From Paenibacillus dendrobii (GTDB lineage Bacteria > Bacillota > Bacilli > Paenibacillales > Paenibacillaceae), in the NCBI RefSeq assembly GCF_009807035.1, contig NZ_WUBI01000001.1:930001-994000 (forward strand): DNA of 64,000 bases, in the 5' to 3' direction. The first letter of the stretch is position 1. Each line of letters begins with the position of its first letter. The notes beneath the pieces were generated by a model. The model was not told the origin of the DNA. It made no database searches and worked only from the letters and a program-made list of their open reading frames with translations. The position numbers and the translations under genes are program-made. Below, one piece after another: positions 24,578-33,222 of the stretch.

Positions 24578-25987
24578 CTAATCCCAAGCGGTAACAATCT
24601 CTTCTTTCCGCTCCTCCAGCAACTTCTCCTTATCATCCCTGTAAAAGAGATTATACGTATCGAACGGAATCATTCGGCCGTCCGGATGGACGATGTGCAC
24701 GCATGATTTTTTGACGGAACGCACATCAAAATTATGTGCGTCCAAAAACTGCATGATAATGACGCGAAATACATTGTCATAAGATATCTGCTCCGGCACG
24801 GCGGCAAGAGGCAGGCAGCACAGCAGGCTTTTCAGGGACAGCGCAGACGACTCCGGCGAATGGCCCGTGGACAGCAGCTCGAACATTTTGCCCCGGATGA
24901 CCGGATCCTGCTCGAACACAATCGTATTGCTGTCGCCCTCCAGCAAAATTTCCGGGTCGATCATCCGCGTCAGAGGGAGAACATCCCCTCCCAGCTTCAA
25001 TGCATAACCCATGGCCAGGCAATCCGGGTGGCACGGCACCGGCAGCATGTCCGCATCCTCAAAAACCTCGGATTGCTCGATAATCATCCGCCGTACTTCA
25101 CTGACCGTCAAGCGGTCGGTTGCCGGATCATAGCCTTCAAGCCGGCCTGCGGCTTGGATCGGTTGAATCGTGACGCCTCGCACGGCTTTCTGCTCCAAAC
25201 CGTACTGGATAATGTCTCCGATCTCTCCGTCATTAAGTCCCTTTTTCAGCGTAACGACCAGCGTGGTGGAAATGTTGAATTCATTCAAATGATCGATGGC
25301 TTGCTGTCGTATGCGGCGGAGATCGGCTCCTCTCAGCTCTTTCAGGACATGTGCCTCAAAGCTGTCGAATTGCAGATAAATTTCGAATCCGGGCATATAC
25401 TCCGCTAGCCTCCGCGCGAATTCCTTGTCCTGGGCGATGCGAATGCCGTTGGTGTTCACCATGATGTGCTTGATTGGACGGCTTTTGCACAGATCAAGAA
25501 TATCAAAGAAATTCGGATGCGTCGTCGGTTCGCCGCCACTGATCTGCACGATATCCGGCTCTCCTTCGTTCTCCACAATCCGGTCGAGCATGAACTCGAT
25601 CTGAGCAAGCGATCTGTGCGTCGTGCGATGCGGCGAGGATTCCGCGAAACAGATCGGACACTGCAAATTGCAGTGGTCCGTAATCTCCAGCAGCGTGAGG
25701 CAGCTGTGCTGCTCATGATCCGGACACAGTCCGCAGTCATACGGGCAGCCGTAACGAATCGGCGTATTCCATTGCAAAGGCATCTCGGAGGGCTTAATGA
25801 ATCGCCGCGTTTGATGATAGTAATCGACCTCCGTGGAGATTAGCACTTTTTCGGGACCATGCACGAGGCATCTTTTGACCATATAAATCCTGCCGTTCTC
25901 CTCGATGATCTTCGCTTCGACTTTGCGGTAACAGGTACTGCAAATGCTGTTCGTCAATTCATGATACAGATAAGGCCGGTTAGGCAT
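24578..25987 (-). CDS. Radical SAM protein of the Tes/MJ0619 layout
   Basis: A 469-residue enzyme; ATG 25987 has AAGGAG 9 nt upstream. An N-terminal Cys module (Cys16, Cys19, Cys40 in SICSTC and KRCLVHG) precedes GCPYDCGLCPDHEQHSC (Cys81, 85, 88, 96) and then the radical SAM motif CNLQCPIC (Cys106, 110, 113). SGGEPTTHP contacts SAM. The C-terminus holds SCVHIVHPDGRMIPFDTYN. This domain order is that of archaeal MJ0619 and of Tes, which joins lipid tails into tetraethers. Extra Fe-S clusters are expected. It follows an Lgt-like gene by 17 bp. A lipid substrate is inference; a methyl- or alkyl-transfer on another substrate is the alternative. Confidence 0.88.
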   Translation of the reverse strand: MPNRPYLYHELTNSICSTCYRKVEAKIIEENGRIYMVKRCLVHGPEKVLISTEVDYYHQTRRFIKPSEMPLQWNTPIRYGCPYDCGLCPDHEQHSCLTLLEITDHCNLQCPICFAESSPHRTTHRSLAQIEFMLDRIVENEGEPDIVQISGGEPTTHPNFFDILDLCKSRPIKHIMVNTNGIRIAQDKEFARRLAEYMPGFEIYLQFDSFEAHVLKELRGADLRRIRQQAIDHLNEFNISTTLVVTLKKGLNDGEIGDIIQYGLEQKAVRGVTIQPIQAAGRLEGYDPATDRLTVSEVRRMIIEQSEVFEDADMLPVPCHPDCLAMGYALKLGGDVLPLTRMIDPEILLEGDSNTIVFEQDPVIRGKMFELLSTGHSPESSALSLKSLLCCLPLAAVPEQISYDNVFRVIIMQFLDAHNFDVRSVKKSCVHIVHPDGRMIPFDTYNLFYRDDKEKLLEERKEEIVTAWD

Positions 25988-26004
25988 ACGATAACGCTCC
26001 TTGG

Positions 26005-26793
26005 TCAGCTTGGAATTTGTGAACGCGGGATTGAACGACCGAACCTTCTCCTGCCGCCAATCAGCCACGCATAATAGATCAGGCCGGCAATGCAAGCCAG
26101 CTGAATATTGTTGAGGCCAAAGTACGGATGCAGCGTAGGCTTGATCCATTCGATGACGAGGCGGAACAACAGGTACCCGGCCATAAAGAATTGGAACATT
26201 CTTCCGGATACATAGCCTTCATGCTGTATTTTGCCGCGGCTTTGACGATATAAGGGTATTAAGAGTAGGGCTAGAATCATCAAAAAGAAGATCTCATACA
26301 GCTGGGTCGGATGGCGAAGAATCCCGTCGCCGAAATCGACCCCGGTTATCCAGGTTGTTGGCGTGCCATACGTATGATCATCGAGTCCCGTTAAGAAGCA
26401 CCCGATCCGGCCGAGTCCAAGCCCTATCATCAGCGGGTACACAAAATCATCCCCCGTTGAATGCTTCCATCCGACCCAACGCTTGGTCAGTTCGACCCCA
26501 ATCAGCCCGCCCAAAAGGCCTCCGACAATCGTTTTGCCCCCCCACAGCAGATGGAATTGGCTTAGCTGCTCCCATGTCGCCGCGGGGTCCTCCAGCCAGA
26601 ATAGCAGTTTGGCGCCAATAGCCGCACCGGCAATGATACCGGCCAGAATCTGCAGGCTCATCAATTTGGACATGCCGCTCGGTCGCCGGGTCCAAAGGTA
26701 CACTCGAAAACCGATAAAATAAGCCAACGATTCAAACAGTACATGCGGATGAATTCGCCAGGAACCCAAATGCAAATATACGGGAAATTCCAT
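26005..26793 (-). CDS. Divergent Lgt-like prolipoprotein diacylglyceryl transferase family protein
   Basis: A 262-residue membrane protein with about seven helices. Family marks are LWGGKTIVGGLLGG, GLGLGRIGCFLTGLDD and RHPTQLYEIFF. The diagnostic Lgt signature GRxGNFxNxExxG is altered: Asn, Asn and Glu are replaced (GRIGCFLTGLDD), so it is probably not the housekeeping Lgt. ATG 26793 has AAGGAG 6 nt away. It lies between a zinc-finger membrane protein and the Tes-like radical SAM enzyme in one operon, hinting at work on a glycerolipid rather than on prolipoproteins. Confidence 0.83.
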   Translation of the reverse strand: MEFPVYLHLGSWRIHPHVLFESLAYFIGFRVYLWTRRPSGMSKLMSLQILAGIIAGAAIGAKLLFWLEDPAATWEQLSQFHLLWGGKTIVGGLLGGLIGVELTKRWVGWKHSTGDDFVYPLMIGLGLGRIGCFLTGLDDHTYGTPTTWITGVDFGDGILRHPTQLYEIFFLMILALLLIPLYRQSRGKIQHEGYVSGRMFQFFMAGYLLFRLVIEWIKPTLHPYFGLNNIQLACIAGLIYYAWLIGGRRRFGRSIPRSQIPS

Positions 26794-26817
26794 ATGCAAC
26801 TCCTTGTATGTCGTTCT

Positions 26818-27081
26818 TTAATAGGAAAAAATCAAGGCTCCGCAAATCGTGATCAGCAGCAGCGCAAGCCCGCCAACGATGGCAAGCAGGGATACGACGA
26901 TGGTCCATGCCGTGCTCCTTTGCTTGTAGGGCATGGAGGAACCGTTGTTCATGACGCCGCAGCGATCCCGGCAACACCCGGTTTCGGGATCATAACAATG
27001 CTCACATACCGGCTTGCCGCAGCGCCTGCACTGGGCGACGGCCGGCTCTTGCGAGTGGTTCATGCAGCGGAAGTCTTCCAT
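26818..27081 (-). CDS. B-box type zinc-finger protein with C-terminal membrane helix
   Basis: An 87-residue protein. The first 45 residues hold Cys/His pairs of B-box type (FRCMNHSQEPAVAQCRRCG, VCEHCYD, CCRDRC); residues about 58-86 form one hydrophobic helix ending at the C-terminus. GAGGTGG precedes the ATG. It is the first gene of the three-gene operon with the Lgt-like and radical SAM proteins, 24 bp before the former. It may anchor or regulate the complex at the membrane; that is inference. Confidence 0.75.
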   Translation of the reverse strand: MEDFRCMNHSQEPAVAQCRRCGKPVCEHCYDPETGCCRDRCGVMNNGSSMPYKQRSTAWTIVVSLLAIVGGLALLLITICGALIFSY

Positions 27082-27121
27082 GGATCCACCTCACTTTACA
27101 AATAATTCATGTCATTGATAT

Positions 27122-27135
27122 TGTAAACGTTATCG
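27122..27135 (+). promoter_or_regulatory. Candidate CcpA (cre) site before the Tes-like operon
   Basis: TGTAAACGTTATCG fits the cre consensus TGWNANCGNTNWCA at all fixed positions but the last (G for A). It lies about 40 bp before the first gene of the operon, in the promoter zone, so carbon catabolite control is possible. Confidence 0.4.
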
Positions 27136-27306
27136 TATATTTAGGCTACCGTTTCATTGCATGGAGAATCTGATCGGTCCCTATCGTATTCTTATATTGA
27201 CAGGTAACGATTAGTAGAATTATAATTCATACAATTCCTAGTATATTACTTATATTTAAATGAAGTAAAACCAATATCTTGTTGTTTGGAAAAGGAGAGT
27301 ATACGC

Positions 27307-27753
27307 ATGCCAAATGTTCAGACTTTCAAAGCAACCGCCCACTTAAAAGAAGGATTCAAAGTCGTTGCCAATGTAAGACATTTCGAACTGATCATTGATG
27401 AGCCGAAAAGCCTTGGCGGTTCGGATACGGGGATGAACCCTGTAGAAGCTTTACTCGCGTCCCTTGGTGCATGCCAATCCATTGTGGCCAGGGCCTATGC
27501 ACCCAAATTCGGTGTAGAGCTTGAGGATTTCCGGGTTGAGGTTGAAGGTGACCTGGATCTCGACGGATTTTTTAACCGATCCGAAGTTCGCCCCGGTTAC
27601 TCCGATATTCATTACACGTTCTATATCAAGACCCGTTCTTCTACCGAGAACGTCGAACAATTCATTCAATTTCTGGAGAGTAAATGTCCTGTAGGCGACA
27701 CAATAGCGAACCCAGTGAACATCAAGCTGGATCGCATCGTTATTGAAAATTGA
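27307..27753 (+). CDS. OsmC/Ohr family protein (YhfA-like)
   Basis: A 148-residue OsmC-fold protein. Start 27307 has GGAG 9 nt upstream. The first active-site Cys is in LGACQSIVARAY and the second in SKCPVGDTI; GGSDTGMNPVEALL is the family motif. Such proteins reduce organic hydroperoxides with dithiols. The small YhfA-like branch has no proven substrate. It is alone, followed by a terminator. Confidence 0.87.
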   Translation: MPNVQTFKATAHLKEGFKVVANVRHFELIIDEPKSLGGSDTGMNPVEALLASLGACQSIVARAYAPKFGVELEDFRVEVEGDLDLDGFFNRSEVRPGYSDIHYTFYIKTRSSTENVEQFIQFLESKCPVGDTIANPVNIKLDRIVIEN

Positions 27754-27780
27754 GAAGCGACTATTAGCAAAATACATAAA

Positions 27781-27821
27781 GGGCAGAAAGTCTGCTTGAA
27801 AGCAGCCTTTCTGCCCTTTTG
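27781..27821 (+). terminator. Intrinsic terminator
   Basis: Stem GGGCAGAAAG/CTTTCTGCCC with an inner CTGCT/AGCAG pair and TTTT tail, after the OsmC gene. Confidence 0.8.
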
Positions 27822-27970
27822 AACATTTTGCATTATGCTCGGTTCTGCGTCCCATTCAACCCCGTGTCCAACAAAGGCATTCTCACATACTGTCCAACGA
27901 CGTTTCCGATTGCTCCGGATTAATCGCCAAAATATCAACCGCGTTATCCTTCGGATGACTGCCCATCCGT

Positions 27971-28252
27971 TTATCCATTCTGCTGCCAAACGTCTGCGTA
28001 TTCTTTATGCCTTTTGAATTGAGCCAAAGCGAACGAGCATGCGGGCACAATTCGCTTGCCTTCCCTGCGGGCTTTTTCAACAGCGGCATAAACCAGTTGA
28101 TCGCCGATCTTCTGGCCTCGAAGCTCCTCCGACACATAGGTGTGATCAATCACGATTGTACGGTCATCGATCGGTTTGAAGCTGATCTCGGCAACCTTTT
28201 GCTCATTCTCAACCATCACAAGACCCTGACTTTCTTCACGAATATCTTTCAT
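27971..28252 (-). CDS. GNAT-fold N-acetyltransferase (YjdJ-like)
   Basis: A 93-residue minimal GNAT of the YjdJ type. The core reads VIDHTYVSEELRGQKIGDQLV, holding the acetyl-CoA loop RGQKIG, then REGKRIVPACSFALAQFKRH. Start 28252 has AAGGAG about 10 nt upstream. Target is unknown. It stands alone, divergent from the amino-acid permease. Confidence 0.82.
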   Translation of the reverse strand: MKDIREESQGLVMVENEQKVAEISFKPIDDRTIVIDHTYVSEELRGQKIGDQLVYAAVEKARREGKRIVPACSFALAQFKRHKEYADVWQQNG

Positions 28253-28466
28253 TATCTTCACGCTCCTTCTTCGTTTACTGCGCATCTTATCTATTCTTCC
28301 CCCTTCAAGGGTCTGCCGAAACGTTGTACCTACTACCAGCAGAAAAATCGGAACTCCTGGATTTTACTCTGGTGCGTTAGCAGAAGAAAGTGTATGATTA
28401 GTACCTGTCCTTTTATTTATTAGATCAATGCGACATTGTAACAAATTGAAAAAGGGGTTTACCATC

Positions 28467-29876
28467 ATGAAAAGACATCAATTAGGCTTCTGGATCCTAA
28501 CCGCTCTCGTGGTCGGAAACATGGTCGGTTCCGGAATCTTTATGCTCCCCAGATCTTTATCCGAAGCGGCGAGTCCCGCCGGGGTCATTCTTGCCTGGGC
28601 TGCTACAGGACTCGGTGTACTTACCCTGGCTCTTGTCTTCGGCAGTCTCGCTGTTCGAAAGCCTGAGCTTAGCGGAGGTCCGCAAATTTATGCGAAAGAG
28701 TTGTTTCGTGAAGGTTCGCCCGGCTCACTCTTGGCCGGATTTATGTCTACTTGGGGTTATTGGATCGGCAATATCGCCGGTTTCGTCGCGGTTATCACGA
28801 CTTTCGCAAGCTATTTGTCCACCTTCTTTCCGGTGCTTACCAGTCAGAAGGCATGGCTTACCATGGGAAGCTTCTCTTTAAAGGCGGGTAATGTCTTGAC
28901 GTTTCTCGTCTGCTCGATTTTGCTATGGGGTACGCACGCCATTTGCCTAAATGGGATGAAAAGTGCGGGACGATTGAATTTAATCGCTACGACAATCAAA
29001 GTCATTGGCTTTGCGCTCTTTATCGTTATTGCCCTATTTGCGTTTCAACAGAGCAATATCGGGCCGTTCCTGGCTCCGCGCACCGGTAGCGGTGGAGAAA
29101 TGCTAGGCCTTCTTTCCCAAGTTAACGGCGCAGCGGTTGCGACGTTATGGGCTTTTATCGGCGTGGAATCCGCAATGGTCTTTGCCGCACGTGCACGTCG
29201 CAAGTTGGATATCCGCCGCGCGACCATCGCTGGGCTGGTAATCTCCCTCATGCTGTATGTCGGGATCAGCATTCTGACGATGGGTTTATTGACCCAAGAC
29301 CAGCTGATGGCTTCCCAAAACCCGCTGGTTGACGGCATTACGACCGTGCTGGGACCCATTGGGGGCAAGCTGCTTGCCGGGCTCGGACTAATCAGTCTGC
29401 TTGGCTCTACGATCGGCTGGGTACTGCTTAGCAGCGAAGTACCTTTTCAGGCAGCCAAACTTGGCGTATTTCTGCCGTCGTTCGCCAAGGAGAACCGCCA
29501 AGGCATGCCCAAGGTGTCGCTCTGGATCTCTAACGCAGTGGGTCAGATTTTGCTGTTGTCCACCATCTCGGGTTCCATTTCAGCGGCTTTTGATTTTATC
29601 ATTTACATTGCTACACTTGCCTATTTGGTACCTTATCTGATCGCATCGATCTACAACCTCAAGTTGGTTTGGACCGGCGAGACCTATTCGCTGCGTAGGG
29701 AACGGATAACCGAAGGAATCATTGCGGCTGCAGCCGCCATCTACTCACTGTGGGTAATCGTAGCGGGAACAGCGAATCTTAAGACGTTCCTGCTTGGCCT
29801 TGCGCTTATTGTCAGCGGAGTTTTAATCTACCCGCTTTTACTACGGTATCGGAAAATTCAAAGTAACACCCTTTAA
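28467..29876 (+). CDS. APC family amino-acid permease (basic amino acid antiporter type)
   Basis: A 469-residue transporter with about twelve helices. The first helix shows GNMVGSGIFMLPRSL, the APC substrate loop, and the family motif GPQIYAKELF follows. The resemblance is to arginine/ornithine antiporters and AdiC-like proteins. Start 28467 has AAAGGGG upstream. Single gene with a terminator. Confidence 0.85.
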   Translation: MKRHQLGFWILTALVVGNMVGSGIFMLPRSLSEAASPAGVILAWAATGLGVLTLALVFGSLAVRKPELSGGPQIYAKELFREGSPGSLLAGFMSTWGYWIGNIAGFVAVITTFASYLSTFFPVLTSQKAWLTMGSFSLKAGNVLTFLVCSILLWGTHAICLNGMKSAGRLNLIATTIKVIGFALFIVIALFAFQQSNIGPFLAPRTGSGGEMLGLLSQVNGAAVATLWAFIGVESAMVFAARARRKLDIRRATIAGLVISLMLYVGISILTMGLLTQDQLMASQNPLVDGITTVLGPIGGKLLAGLGLISLLGSTIGWVLLSSEVPFQAAKLGVFLPSFAKENRQGMPKVSLWISNAVGQILLLSTISGSISAAFDFIIYIATLAYLVPYLIASIYNLKLVWTGETYSLRRERITEGIIAAAAAIYSLWVIVAGTANLKTFLLGLALIVSGVLIYPLLLRYRKIQSNTL

Positions 29877-29960
29877 GACCGGGCATCAAACTGGGATTTG
29901 GCGCATCGCTTGGAGCGCATCACTCCTGAGTAGGTGCAAGCAATCCTTGCTTGCCAAAAC

Positions 29961-29989
29961 AAAAAAGCCTGATTTCTCAGGCTTTTTTT
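29961..29989. terminator. Bidirectional intrinsic terminator
   Basis: AAAAAAGCCTGA/TCAGGCTTTTTTT, shared by the converging permease and dioxygenase genes. Confidence 0.85.
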
Positions 29990-30021
29990 CACACCGTTTT
30001 CTGACGGCTGTATTTCCGCAA

Positions 30022-30789
30022 TTAAAACTGAAAGCATAGCGTACTCCCTGTACCGTGCTCCACAGTGTCATACAAGACACGAATATTTCTTTCGGGTGTT
30101 CCGCTACCCAGAGCGATGAGCAGCGGAACGAAGTGTTCTGGACGCGGAACGGCCAATGCTGCATGCGGGGCTAGAACCTCATACTGACTCAAGGATTCAA
30201 TATCCCGCTCGACTGCTTTGTCCCGAATCCAATTTTTGAACTCCACGGCCCAATCGCGAGGCGGTGCATCCTTATCACGGTCCAATGCTCGAAGATTATG
30301 ACTCACAAAACCACTGCCAATTACAAGAATACCTTCCTCTTCAAGCCCCTGTAGCGCTTCGCCGATGGCAATTTGTTGTCTTGCCGGCAAGAAAGGATTG
30401 ACCGATACGGGAACGATTGGGACATCCGCTTCCGGATAAGCATGCATCATGATCGGAAATACCCCATGATCGAGTCCCCGGTATTTCTGCTGGACAGGAA
30501 TGTTATGCCGTTTCAGCCGTTCCTCCACAATAGAGGCAACAATCGTTGACCCCCTCGCCGGGTACTGTACTTGATAAAAGGAATCCGGAAAACCGTAATA
30601 ATCATAAACCATTTCATGCACATCATCTGTAGCCGCAATGGTTGTTATTTCGCTTTCGAAATGCGCCGAGAATATAACGATCGCTCTAGGACGATTTTCT
30701 TGCCCGAATCGTTTGAGAAACTGCGTATAATCGGACTCCTCAAAGATGGTGAACGGTGAACCATGTGCCAAAAAGACGGGTGAAAGCAT
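30022..30789 (-). CDS. DODA-type extradiol ring-cleaving dioxygenase
   Basis: A 255-residue class III extradiol dioxygenase (LigB/DODA fold, YgiD-like). Metal-binding His residues are in LAHGSPF, FSAHFES and GLDHGVFPIM; VSHNLR is the C-terminal active-site motif. The second of two ATG codons (30789) is chosen since AGGAGG is 7 nt away. It lies 29 bp after a DoxX gene, divergent from an HxlR regulator with a Cys near its N-terminus. This mirrors B. subtilis catDE/CatR, so catechol or quinone detoxification is the likely role. Confidence 0.87.
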   Translation of the reverse strand: MLSPVFLAHGSPFTIFEESDYTQFLKRFGQENRPRAIVIFSAHFESEITTIAATDDVHEMVYDYYGFPDSFYQVQYPARGSTIVASIVEERLKRHNIPVQQKYRGLDHGVFPIMMHAYPEADVPIVPVSVNPFLPARQQIAIGEALQGLEEEGILVIGSGFVSHNLRALDRDKDAPPRDWAVEFKNWIRDKAVERDIESLSQYEVLAPHAALAVPRPEHFVPLLIALGSGTPERNIRVLYDTVEHGTGSTLCFQF

Positions 30790-30820
30790 CATTTGACCTC
30801 CTATATTCTATATGAAGATA

Positions 30821-31174
30821 TTAAAAACGGCCAATCGCAATAAATACAGCTAACACCAACAAAATAATGTTCATCCCGATTCCCTGATATTCTTTTCGCT
30901 TCGCGTGAAATCCAGCAGCCAGAAGCATGACTACGCCAAGGCCCACTGCCGCAATCGGCGTCAGGATGGGTAATATTCCCGTGGCCTCAGGCAAGATTAA
31001 ACCAAGTCCCCCAAGCAGCTCCGCGATCCCGATAAAAATGACTAATCCTTTCGACGACTCTTTTACCCAAGGCATTGAAGCCTTCGTTTTTTCATACTGA
31101 AATGCTTTCGTCGAGCCTGCAAAAATAAACATCAATCCTAAAAGGCCCTGAACGATCCACAATGCGATATTCAT
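30821..31174 (-). CDS. DoxX family membrane protein
   Basis: A 117-residue protein with four helices. The start GLLGLMFIFAGSTKAF and the middle GIAELLGGLGLILP are hallmarks of DoxX-like proteins. It opens a two-gene operon with the dioxygenase, as CatD does with CatE. Members take part in thiol and quinone stress defence; the exact activity is open. Confidence 0.87.
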   Translation of the reverse strand: MNIALWIVQGLLGLMFIFAGSTKAFQYEKTKASMPWVKESSKGLVIFIGIAELLGGLGLILPEATGILPILTPIAAVGLGVVMLLAAGFHAKRKEYQGIGMNIILLVLAVFIAIGRF

Positions 31175-31254
31175 GAACTGAATGTCCTCCTTGTAAATGG
31201 CTTATTTATAGAGATATAATAATACCAAGGGTCATTCACCGGAAGTAGGCACTA

Positions 31255-31270
31255 ATACTATACCTAGTAT
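31255..31270. promoter_or_regulatory. Candidate HxlR operator
   Basis: Perfect inverted repeat ATACTA-TACC-TAGTAT between the divergent DoxX and HxlR genes, the expected place for the regulator's site. Confidence 0.5.
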
Positions 31271-31315
31271 ACAAAAAGATACCTACACGTTATTGATTCC
31301 AAAGGAGGACTTCAA

Positions 31316-31693
31316 ATGTCTAATGAATGCAGAGTCGAGACAGCATTAGAGATTTTAGTTGGCAAATGGAAACCTGTCATTCTATTTCAGCTTTTTTCCA
31401 ATGGTACGATGAGATTTAGCGAACTTCAAAAAGCGATACCGGATATCACCAAAAAAATGCTGACCGCGCAATTAAGGGAATTGGAGTATCATGATATTGT
31501 TCATCGCGAGATCTATCAGCAAATCCCGCCAAAAGTCGAATATTCCATTACGGAATACGGCAAAGGCATGACCTCTGTATTACAAGCGATGAATGATTGG
31601 GGAATGGCTCACGTTGAGCATATGAACGAGTTGTACGGGGAAGATAAAACGGTGGAATCTTTTGAAATAACTGATGAGCTTGTTGGGAAGTAA
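31316..31693 (+). CDS. HxlR family transcriptional regulator (CatR/YodB-like)
   Basis: A 125-residue winged-helix protein. It opens with Cys5 (SNECRVETALEILVGKWK), a position used as the redox sensor in YodB and CatR; the recognition helix is in TKKMLTAQLRELE and the wing in YSITEYGKGM. It is divergent from the DoxX-dioxygenase pair and probably represses it until quinones or diamide modify Cys5. GGAGG precedes the ATG. Confidence 0.88.
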   Translation: MSNECRVETALEILVGKWKPVILFQLFSNGTMRFSELQKAIPDITKKMLTAQLRELEYHDIVHREIYQQIPPKVEYSITEYGKGMTSVLQAMNDWGMAHVEHMNELYGEDKTVESFEITDELVGK

Positions 31694-31770
31694 ACAACTC
31701 AGCATCAATGCTTCTCTTCATGGTTCGAAAAAAGGCGTGTTACTCATGTTCAATAATGGAGGTTTACATC

Positions 31771-32241
31771 ATGGTCATCCGAGAGATCGAAGAAATAGAT
31801 AATAAACAGGTGGAGCATTTAATCCGGACATGCTTGGTAGAGTTCGGCGCGAACAAGCCGGGCACCGCGTGGGCAGACCCTGATTTGGGAGATTTATATC
31901 ATGTATATCGTCGTGAAGGTTCCAAATACTGGGTTGCAGAGGAAGAAGGCAAAATCGTTGCCGGCTGCGGCATCGGTCCGGTACAGAACTTTCCGCGCAT
32001 TTGCGAATTGCAAAAAATGTACTCTTCTGAGGAAGTTCGGGGAATGGGAATCGCAACCCAATTACTGCAAATTGCCTTGGATTATGCCAAAGATTACTAT
32101 GACAAGTGCTACCTAGAAACGCTCAGCAATATGGGCGCAGCCAATACATTTTATAAAAAACACGGATTCACATTACTAGACAAGCCTTTAAATGCAACAG
32201 AGCATTTTGCTTGTGACGCCTGGTATATGAAAACGTTGTGA
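31771..32241 (+). CDS. GNAT family N-acetyltransferase
   Basis: A 156-residue GNAT. The acetyl-CoA loop is in ELQKMYSSEEVRGMGIATQLL (RGMGIA), and NTFYKKHGF is the C-terminal motif. Start 31771 has GGAGG 8 nt upstream. It follows the HxlR gene by 77 bp and could share its transcript; substrate unknown. Confidence 0.85.
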   Translation: MVIREIEEIDNKQVEHLIRTCLVEFGANKPGTAWADPDLGDLYHVYRREGSKYWVAEEEGKIVAGCGIGPVQNFPRICELQKMYSSEEVRGMGIATQLLQIALDYAKDYYDKCYLETLSNMGAANTFYKKHGFTLLDKPLNATEHFACDAWYMKTL

Positions 32242-32276
32242 GAAAAATTCCGTGAAAGTCTTGCTATATCCTTCTT

Positions 32277-32316
32277 TAAAAAAACGTATGACCGGTATAT
32301 ATATACCGGCCATACG
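32277..32316. terminator. Intrinsic terminator with long AT-looped stem
   Basis: CGTATG/CATACG outer and ACCGGTATAT/ATATACCGG inner arms; a T7 tail on the minus strand ends the lipoprotein gene, and the hairpin also lies after the GNAT gene. Confidence 0.8.
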
Positions 32317-32343
32317 ACGATTATGTTTCAAATCAACTGCGCC

Positions 32344-33222
32344 TTACCAGGACGACAGTTCCGTTCTTTTCCAGCTGTTTTGGGCAACGCATACGTATAC
32401 ATGCTGGTCGTCCCAAGCCATCTGTCCTTGACTGCAAGGGGCACTGGATGACGCTGGCGTATACTTCTCGCGTATGCGCAGCTTATCTCCGTTCACGTCC
32501 AGCTTGGTATCCGGATCATTTGTGCCGATCCCGATATTGCCGTTGCTTCGTTGCATCGTGAGCGCGGAATCCACCACTTCACCATCATCGCCGTAACGGA
32601 CGAACTGAAGATTGGCCCCCGTGTCATCGCCTGCTTCCTTCGAGCTGTCCGCCCTTACGGCCCATCTCGCCGTTGTCTTGTTATCCTTGCCGGCTACGCT
32701 GAACTGGAGGTCCCGGTTCGAATCCTTTTCCCCCGCGACCCGCAAAATACCGTTCATCACATTGAAGTTGGACGAATGGGTGCGGATCTCGCTTACGTCC
32801 GTGTCATAAGGAATTTCAAACCGTGTGAACAGCTGGTTAGCATATTTTCCTGTCGGTGACATCGTTGTCTCAAATGAGATATGTTTATGGTCGTGCTGCT
32901 CCGGATTATTCGCTTTATCGTGAGAGATGATCGCAGTCTTGTCCATGCCTTTCTCGTCGGCCCATACGATCGCGGGCTTGGCCCGATCCCCCGTCCATTG
33001 CAATCGGATCAGATCGGATAGATGCCCCTCCTCCTTGATCCACTTCTGGTCGGTGGACAAGTGCAATCGCTCGTTGTGAGGAATGCGAATTTCGCTGCCG
33101 TTTTGTTTGGCTTGTCCCAACGATGATTCCGCCGAACTCAATTTTTGATCGGTGCAGCCGATGCTAAACAAGCAAACACCTCCCAGAATAATCTTTGCTA
33201 TCATCCCCTTCGACTTTTTCAT
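32344..33222 (-). CDS. Lipoprotein with phage-tail-fibre-like C-terminus
   Basis: A 292-residue lipoprotein: charged start, hydrophobic core and lipobox LFSIGC (Cys23). The middle has no recognised domain. From about residue 225 it reads NGNIGIGTNDPDTKLDVNGD, the GIGTxxPxxKLDVxG motif common just before the end of phage tail fibres and spikes, followed by a Cys-containing cap (APCSQGQMAWDDQHVYVCVA). The fusion of a lipoprotein anchor to a tail-type beta module is unusual. It suggests a surface-displayed binding protein, or a domesticated phage segment. It is a single gene. Confidence 0.75.
   Translation of the reverse strand: MKKSKGMIAKIILGGVCLFSIGCTDQKLSSAESSLGQAKQNGSEIRIPHNERLHLSTDQKWIKEEGHLSDLIRLQWTGDRAKPAIVWADEKGMDKTAIISHDKANNPEQHDHKHISFETTMSPTGKYANQLFTRFEIPYDTDVSEIRTHSSNFNVMNGILRVAGEKDSNRDLQFSVAGKDNKTTARWAVRADSSKEAGDDTGANLQFVRYGDDGEVVDSALTMQRSNGNIGIGTNDPDTKLDVNGDKLRIREKYTPASSSAPCSQGQMAWDDQHVYVCVAQNSWKRTELSSW

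Noticed and set aside
24734..25408. 224-residue plus-strand frame inside the radical SAM gene
   Set aside because: Opposite-strand shadow in a GC-richer gene; no ribosome site or domain.
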